Source: Trifolium pratense (lineage: Eukaryota; Streptophyta; Magnoliopsida; Fabales; Fabaceae). From it: a stretch of DNA of 64,000 nucleotides. Shown here one piece after another: positions 59,025-64,000 of this stretch. Position 1 is the first letter of the stretch, and the number at the start of each line of letters is the position of its first letter. The stretch spans positions 24,279,362 to 24,343,361 of the forward strand of contig NC_060061.1 in NCBI RefSeq assembly GCF_020283565.1, written 5' to 3'. A program made the translations under genes and the position numbers. The notes beneath the pieces were generated by a model. The model saw only the letters and a program-made list of their open reading frames with translations, was not told the origin of the DNA and did not search any database.

Positions 59025-59587
59025 TGATGAAAATCGCGGAGCGGTTGGAACAAAACAAGAGTTGTGATGATAGAGGTGGTGGAAAGACGCCACAATCGGG
59101 ATGGAAAAACCGATTGATAAGTCGTGAGGACGCCACAACCGGCTATGGAGACTCTGGTTGATAAGTCAAAGATTAGCGCCACGACAAGCCGATAAACTAA
59201 AAATGAGGTTCAGAGAACCAAAGAGAATCAATCTCATATTTTTACCCAATCCCCAAAAATCTCCTTTAGCAAGAGTTACATGCCTACTGTATATAGGAAT
59301 GACTTATGATGATGTAATAAGTAAAAAGTAACTCCTAAGAAAACAAAAGGATTTCAGCCACTAACTATCATGATAGTGGGGCTGAATTATTACAAGGAAA
59401 ATGCAAAATAAAAGAAGAGATAGTGGTGCTCTTTTATTGCTTGGTGCACTACTTTCATATGCTTAGTGGATGAGCTCTTCATTTTCCACTATCACATGCT
59501 TGGATGATAATCTTCAACTTTTGTTCTTTTTAATCCATGACCGAAATAATTCTTCTTGTTAAGGGATAGAATTTTAGGATCACATCA
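59025..59587 (-). repeat. LTR element 2, 3' LTR
   Basis: 563 bp; next to it on the plus strand is TTCCCTCCCTCTT, the complement of the polypurine tract (59588-59600). Confidence 0.9.
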
Positions 59588-59919
59588 TTCCCTCCCTCTT
59601 CAAGAGAATTCAACCTCGAATTTGTAGCTTGAATACCTCCTGGGTCAAAAATAAATCTAAAGAATCCATCACATATAACTTTCACCTTTGATAAGTTTTC
59701 ATTTTGATTTAAAAGATATGTTTGCCCTTTTATACATTGTGATTCACAGACAAAATGATCGTAATTTGTTTCCACTGGTTGAGGAAATTTTTCTTCATTT
59801 ACTTTGTTCCCTTCATGACATAAACGAGAAATGTTAGACAAATCAATATGATTAGAAGAGTCCCAACACTTAATCATACAAACCAACTTAGAAGAAGGAC
59901 TAGTGTAGTTGCATGTCAT
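59530..59919 (-). CDS. small ORF crossing the polypurine tract of LTR element 2
   Basis: The 129-codon ORF includes KCWDSSNHIDLSNISRL and RFIFDPGGIQATNSRLNS. It then reads through the polypurine tract (LEEGGND) and ends in the 3' LTR. It may be a remnant of the end of a former polyprotein; no domain was recognised. Confidence 0.3.
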   Translation of the reverse strand: MTCNYTSPSSKLVCMIKCWDSSNHIDLSNISRLCHEGNKVNEEKFPQPVETNYDHFVCESQCIKGQTYLLNQNENLSKVKVICDGFFRFIFDPGGIQATNSRLNSLEEGGNDVILKFYPLTRRIISVMD

Positions 59920-59996
59920 AACTTCTCAACACTTTTCTCTTTCTCCCTCTCATTGATCTCTATTTTTTCTTTATTTTCTATTTGCTCCACTTCTTC

Positions 59997-60353
59997 TTAT
60001 TCTTCATGAATTTCTTTATTGTTCACCTCTTTCACAATTATCTCTTTTTTTTTCACCTCACTTTCAAGTATCTCCTTACACTTTTTTTTTTTTTTTTCAT
60101 TTTCTTTATCCTTCTTCTCTAGATTTTTGAGGAGATAATTCTCTGACAATACTTCAAAACTTGCCATATGACTTTTTATTTGTTCCTCACGTTTCTTTCT
60201 TCTATATTCTCTCTCCTTTTCTCTATCTCTTTTATCATAATTTCTTCTATATTTCCTCTCTATGCGGTTGAACTTTTCATGAATTTTTTTAAACTCACTA
60301 TGAAATAACTTCTCTAACTCATTGGTGAAGACTTGCAGCATTTCTTCATCCAT
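59997..60353 (-). CDS. highly charged 118-aa ORF of LTR element 2, copy 1
   Basis: The protein starts MDEEMLQVFTNELEKLF and is dominated by Lys, Glu and Arg (RRKKREEQIKSHMASF, LEKKDKENEKKKKK), almost certainly helical or coiled coil. It follows the internal primer-site copy. There is no zinc knuckle or pol motif; a gag-like nucleic-acid-binding role is conceivable but not shown. Confidence 0.35.
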   Translation of the reverse strand: MDEEMLQVFTNELEKLFHSEFKKIHEKFNRIERKYRRNYDKRDREKEREYRRKKREEQIKSHMASFEVLSENYLLKNLEKKDKENEKKKKKCKEILESEVKKKEIIVKEVNNKEIHEE

Positions 60354-60461
60354 CTTTTTTTTTCCGTTTTTTTTTCAAACTATGAAAAACAAAAATAAAA
60401 CCAACAACAAAATTGAAAAGGATAGATAACACCTGATTTGAACCTGAGCTCTGATACCAAA

Positions 60462-60622
60462 TGATGAGAATCGCGGAGCGGTTGGGACAAAACAAGAGTT
60501 GTGATGATAGAGGTGGTGGAAAGACGCCACAATCGGGATGGAAAAACCGATTGATAAGTCGTGAGGACGCCACAACCGGCTATAGAGGCTCCGGTTGATA
60601 AGTCAAAGATTAGCGCCACGGC
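60462..60622 (-). repeat. internal partial LTR copy of element 2
   Basis: About 161 bp identical in position to the 3' end of the LTR (TGATGAGAATCGCGG through ...TTAGCGCCACGGC). It is preceded by its own copy of the primer site (60447-60460) and lies in the middle of the element. Beyond 60622 the sequence changes to a second copy of the interior. Confidence 0.9.
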
Positions 60623-60671
60623 TCATGAATTTCTTTATTGTTCACCTCTTTCACAATTATCTCTTTTTCTT

Positions 60672-60968
60672 TCACCTCACTTTCAAGTATCTCCTTACAC
60701 ATTTTTTTTTCCCATTTTCTTTATCCTTCTTCTCTAGATTTTTGAGGAGATAATTCTCCGACAATACTTCAAAACTTGCCATATGACTTTTTATTTGTTC
60801 CTCACGTTTCTTTCTTCTATATTCTCTCTCCTTTTCTCTATCTCTTTTATCATAATTTCTTCTATATTTCCTCTCTATGCGGTTGAACTTTTCATGAATT
60901 TTTTTAAACTCACTATGAAATAATTTCTCTAACTCATTGGTGAAGACTTGCAGCATTTCTTCATCCAT
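60672..60968 (-). CDS. highly charged ORF of LTR element 2, copy 2, shortened
   Basis: Second copy of the same ORF, next to the true 5' LTR. It is nearly identical for about 85 codons. A length change in the A/T run shifts the frame, so it ends early (KKKCVRRYLKVR, 98 aa). Being first after the LTR, it would be the copy translated first. Confidence 0.35.
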   Translation of the reverse strand: MDEEMLQVFTNELEKLFHSEFKKIHEKFNRIERKYRRNYDKRDREKEREYRRKKREEQIKSHMASFEVLSENYLLKNLEKKDKENGKKKCVRRYLKVR

Positions 60969-61079
60969 TTTTTTTTTCCGTTTTTTTTTCTTCCAAACTA
61001 TGAAAAACAAAAATAAAACCAACAACAAAATTGAAAAGGATAGATAACACCTGATTTGAACCTGAGCTCTGATACCAAA

Positions 61080-61642
61080 TGATGAGAATCGCGGAGCGGT
61101 TGGAACAAAACAAGAGTTGTGATGATAGAGGTGGTGGAAAGACGCCACAATCGGGATGGAAAAACCGATTGATAAGTCGTGAGGACGCCACAACCGGCTA
61201 TGGAGGCTCCGGTTGATAAGTCAAAGATTAGCGCCACGGCAAGTCGATAAGCTAAAAATGAGGTTCAAAGAACCAAAGAGAATCAATCTCATATTTTTAC
61301 CCAATCCCCAAAAATCTCCTTTAGCAAGAGTTACATGCCTCCTATATATAGGAATGACTTATGATGGTGTAATAAGCAAAAAGTAACTCCTAAGAAAACA
61401 AAAGGATTTCAGCCACTAACTATCATTATAGTGGGGCTGAATTATTACAAGAAAAATGCAAAATAAAAGAAGAGATAGTGGTGCTCTTTTATTGCTTGGT
61501 GCACTACTTTCATATGCTTAGTGGATGAGCTCTTCATTTTCCACTATCACATGCTTGGATGATAATCTTCAACTTTGGTTCTTTTTAATCCATGACCGAA
61601 ATAATTCTTCTTGTTAAGGGATAGAATTTTAGGATCACATCA
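61080..61642 (-). repeat. LTR element 2, 5' LTR
   Basis: 563 bp, same length as its partner; the primer site TGGTATCAGAGC lies just left of it (61066-61077 on the plus strand as GCTCTGATACCA). Confidence 0.9.
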
Positions 61643-61647
61643 CAACT

Positions 61648-61930
61648 ACATTAGAAATAATCCATGACCTATGCAAAAGTTTAGAAGTTAAAGGTTATAA
61701 TTTATTTTACGACATCTCTATAAACGAACTTTAAATTGCTCTTATGTCTCATATTTTCTTATTATTTTTTGACCAATAATACATTGAAGATGAGTTAAAT
61801 AAGCTATTTTAATATCTATCATTTAACTATATGATATTATTATATTTATAACAATTATTATTTTTCATTTATAAAAATATTTTAATTATATATTTAATCG
61901 AACCCGTGCAACGCACGGGTTTACCCCTAG
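61648..61930 (+). mobile_element. Helitron-like element, right copy, 3' end
   Basis: This closes the right copy after the second LTR element. It is an inverted near-copy of 41726-42005. It ends in a perfect GC hairpin and CTAG, followed by T at 61931. Confidence 0.75.
61901..61930 (+). other. Helitron 3' terminal hairpin and CTAG, right copy
   Basis: AACCCGTGC, loop AAC, GCACGGGTT form a perfect 9-bp stem (61901-61921). Five bases later comes CTAG (61927-61930), with host T next. This is the textbook Helitron 3' end. Confidence 0.8.
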
Positions 61931-62625
61931 TTTGATGTATATATTTTATTCAACTCAATTTTATAATTTGATTAGTTTTGTAAAGTTCAAAAAGATATGG
62001 AAGAGCGTCGTTGCCACACAGAGGGAGAGGGCGGCGCTAGCGGCGACATGTGAAGATGATGGGATAAAGACGATGGAACTAGCATAAAGAAGATGAATTT
62101 TAAACTTTTAATCTGGAACATTCAAAATTTTCACTGCCACGTGTTGCATATCAGTGAAAGTAATTGGGTAAATGGAGAGTTCAATAAATGGAGGATACTC
62201 GGACTCATTATGAGGAGAAGTGAGAATCTCAAAATCTTTTTAGCTCAAATACTTTCTTTTATTTTGTTGAACAACCTAGTGACTAGATTCAACGGCGAAA
62301 CCAATGTAGCATGAGGGTGTGCACCTGCACACATTGTTTAAGGAACCAAATATAGTAATATCATATTGAAGTTTGTGCAGTCAACGCCTCGAAAGTCTAA
62401 AAAATGTTATTTTCAATTTTAAAATTTCCTTTTTTGGTTTCCTTAACCAGTGCCCCGGGGGCACCGGTTAGCATGACCCATATTTTGAATTTCTTATTTT
62501 GAAATTTTGACCCAGATGTTAACCGTTGAAATGTTTAATTGCTTCGTGGCAGAATCTAATTAAGGAACTGGATGAAATGGAGATAAGAGAAATGGAGGTT
62601 ATCCTAGACTCTTTTTTTTTTGCCC
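61931..62625. other. intergenic region upstream of the DRE2 gene
   Basis: No gene is recognised. It contains a near-perfect 13-bp palindrome, TAACCAGTGCCCC (62444-62456) against GGGGCACCGGTTA (62458-62470), with one mismatch. This may be a MITE end or a regulatory hairpin. A short GC-rich stretch (GAGGGCGGCGCTAGCGGCGA) lies near 62026-62045. Confidence 0.6.
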
Positions 62626-62635
62626 TATTTATAAA
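62626..62635 (+). promoter_or_regulatory. TATA box of the DRE2 gene
   Basis: TATTTATAAA, about 155 bp upstream of the start codon and followed by a CT-rich leader (CTTCTTCTTCTTCCTCCTCC), the usual layout of a plant core promoter and 5' UTR. Confidence 0.55.
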
Positions 62636-62789
62636 CACCGCCTCTTTTTTTTTCTCAAATCAAAATCGCACATTTGTGAAGCGAGTCGACAACTTCTTCT
62701 TCTTCCTCCTCCATCACCATTCTCGAAGCTTCTATCAGATTTCTTTCTACACGCTCTCTCTTTTGCTTCAACTTCAACATCTCATCCCA

Positions 62790-63951
62790 ATGGTTAGTTA
62801 TTCTCTCTTTCATTTCGATAACATCTTCAAATTTCTCTATGAATTTTTTAGCGTTCTTTCTAATCTGTAAATTGTTCGATAACATTTTAATTTTGATTAA
62901 TTTAAAATCATTATTATTATTTTTGTTATAGGATTCTGCAAAGACGTATGGTTCTGTGTTGGCATGTACAGATGAAGCGGCTCTTCCTATCAGTCAAGTT
63001 TTTGATGCAATTAGGGAACTTGGGAATCAAGGAGTTGAGAAATTGGATCCTCTCATTATTACTTCTGCATCATCACTCAGTAATTCTACCTCTCCTTGCG
63101 TTATTTTTTGAATTTGTATATATTATTAGTTAGGTTATAATATGTTATGTTATGTGCAATGTTTTAATTTTTAAATACCGTGATTTTCCCTCTTTTAGGG
63201 TTTTGCTATCACCAGCTGCATTTGTCACATAACGTCCAAAACATGCATTTAGTACATTAGTGTATACAGTATTAGGCTTCTATGCTTTTTAATTAAAGGT
63301 TAGAGGTCAACTTCCTTTTTCCTGGATTCATATCGGATGGAATTGTATAAATTAAATTGCCGACAGTTTAGTATGCTTAACTATAAAGCACTAACCCTGG
63401 ACACAATATTGACATAGACACATAGCCACCAATAATAATTTTACAAAATAGAAGTGATTGAATTGAATGCTTAACTATGTGTCGGACACTGGAGGAAGCA
63501 CTCTCAATTTGAAGTGTTGGTTCTACTTCTACAATTGTATGTGGTACTGGTTTATAATGCATCAGTTCTGTGGGGTGGGTGTGTGAGAAAAATGGACCGG
63601 AAATAGCCAGTTCTTCATGTATGCTTTCAATTCTTTTGAGCACGTGTCAATCCAAAGGATGTGAAATAAATTAGATGGAAACTACTGTTTCTCTTACAGA
63701 TACATGATTTTCCTTTGTGTGTATGTGGCTTTTTATTGTGGCCAAAGATACTAATTTTTACCATCTATTTATTGCAAACTTCAGGCAAGTTTCCAGTGGA
63801 GTCTTCCTCTGTGGATTTAGTTGTTGTAATCTGGAAGTCTGTTGATTTTCCTGTCGCCCAACTGACTCAAGAAGTCCTTAGAGTGTTAAAAGCAGGTGGG
63901 ACAACCCTTATTCGCAAGTTCTCCCAATCTGCTGTGGGTTCAGATGATAAG
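62790..63951 (+). CDS. DRE2: anamorsin homolog DRE2 (CIAPIN1), N-terminal exons
   Basis: This is the first 106 codons of a cytosolic iron-sulfur cluster assembly factor. In other eukaryotes Dre2 receives electrons from a diflavin reductase (Tah18; ATR3 in Arabidopsis) and feeds the CIA pathway. Exon 1 coding is just the ATG (62790-62792). Intron 1 is 62793-62931 (GT...TATAG), exon 2 62932-63079, intron 2 63080-63784 (GT...TTCAG), and exon 3 63785-63951, followed by a GTAATA donor. The joined frame is open, and the splice inside a Ser codon preserves it. The segments [30 protein letters not shown] and [18 protein letters not shown] fit the methyltransferase-like N-terminal domain of plant DRE2. 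The Cys-rich iron-sulfur domain lies beyond the window. Paralogue or pseudogene status cannot be excluded. Confidence 0.85.
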
Positions 63952-64000
63952 GTAATAACAGCTAGATTGTGCTTGGGTGATTTATGAAGTTGTACATGAT

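Larger units (their letters stand above)
60004..61240 (-). repeat. tandem duplication inside LTR element 2, period about 617 bp
   Basis: TCATGAATTTCTTTATTGTT occurs at 60004 and 60623, and the ATG of the charged ORF at 60353 and 60968. Each unit contains the charged ORF, the primer site and the first part of an LTR. Copies differ mainly in T-run lengths. Confidence 0.9.
59025..61642 (-). mobile_element. non-autonomous LTR retrotransposon 2, 2.6 kb, with internal duplication
   Basis: Two LTRs of 563 bp each (59025-59587 and 61080-61642) start TGATGA and end CATCA. A perfect 5-bp target duplication CAACT lies at 59020-59024 and 61643-61647. On the minus strand the right LTR is followed by a primer site (TTTGGTATCAGAGC) and the left LTR is preceded by GAGGGAGGGA. 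The LTRs differ at about 14 positions (2.5 percent). A tandem duplication of about 617 bp repeats the interior start together with a partial LTR. There are no protease, integrase or reverse transcriptase motifs. Confidence 0.9.

Noticed and set aside
62655..62885. Minus-strand ORF of 76 codons rich in Glu and Lys
   Set aside because: Antisense of the CT-rich 5' UTR and first intron of DRE2.

Overview
The window is nuclear DNA from a flowering plant, most likely a legume. It is AT-rich, carries spliceosomal GT-AG introns, and is dominated by plant retrotransposons: two Sireviruses, a Ty3/gypsy element of the Tat type, an intact Ty1/copia element, two small non-autonomous LTR elements, Helitron termini and a hAT-type element. 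The only ordinary cellular gene seen is the 5' part of a DRE2/anamorsin (CIAPIN1-like) gene at the right edge. The legume assignment rests on my impression of the DRE2 and retroelement proteins and is not proven.

Layout. (1) 1-3060: the 3' end of a plus-strand Sirevirus (envelope-like ORF, an antisense acidic ORF, four polypurine-tract-like motifs, LTR). It is inserted in the integrase of (2) a decayed minus-strand Tat element, 3061-9285. (3) 9286-16659: a young plus-strand copia element with an intact 1324-codon gag-pol, inserted in the Tat gag. Its 3' LTR is cut after about 421 bp and runs straight into (4) about 25 kb of A-rich tandem satellite, 16660-41576, built on a 38-bp monomer with several higher-order periods and a 500-bp run of N. 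(5) 41577-41724: a fragment that looks like a LINE ORF1 RNA-binding domain. (6) 41726-61930: about 3.6 kb of Helitron-like DNA with Helitron 3' ends facing outward at both limits. It has been enlarged to 20 kb by four insertions: a 2.25-kb LTR element (42877-45126), a 498-bp hAT-type element (45674-46171), a complete 11.2-kb Sirevirus (46855-58063) and a 2.6-kb LTR element with an internal tandem duplication (59025-61642). (7) 61931-64000: intergenic DNA and then the DRE2 gene.

Relative ages. LTR pairs compared by eye give one difference in 421 bp for the copia, two in 1664 bp for the complete Sirevirus, about six in 267 bp and about fourteen in 563 bp for the two small elements. The copia and the complete Sirevirus are therefore very recent. 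The loss of the right side of the copia is more recent still, or is an assembly join. There are no operons, CRISPR arrays or prokaryotic features. The 'genes' here mostly serve retrotransposition; DRE2 is the one housekeeping gene and acts in cytosolic iron-sulfur cluster assembly.
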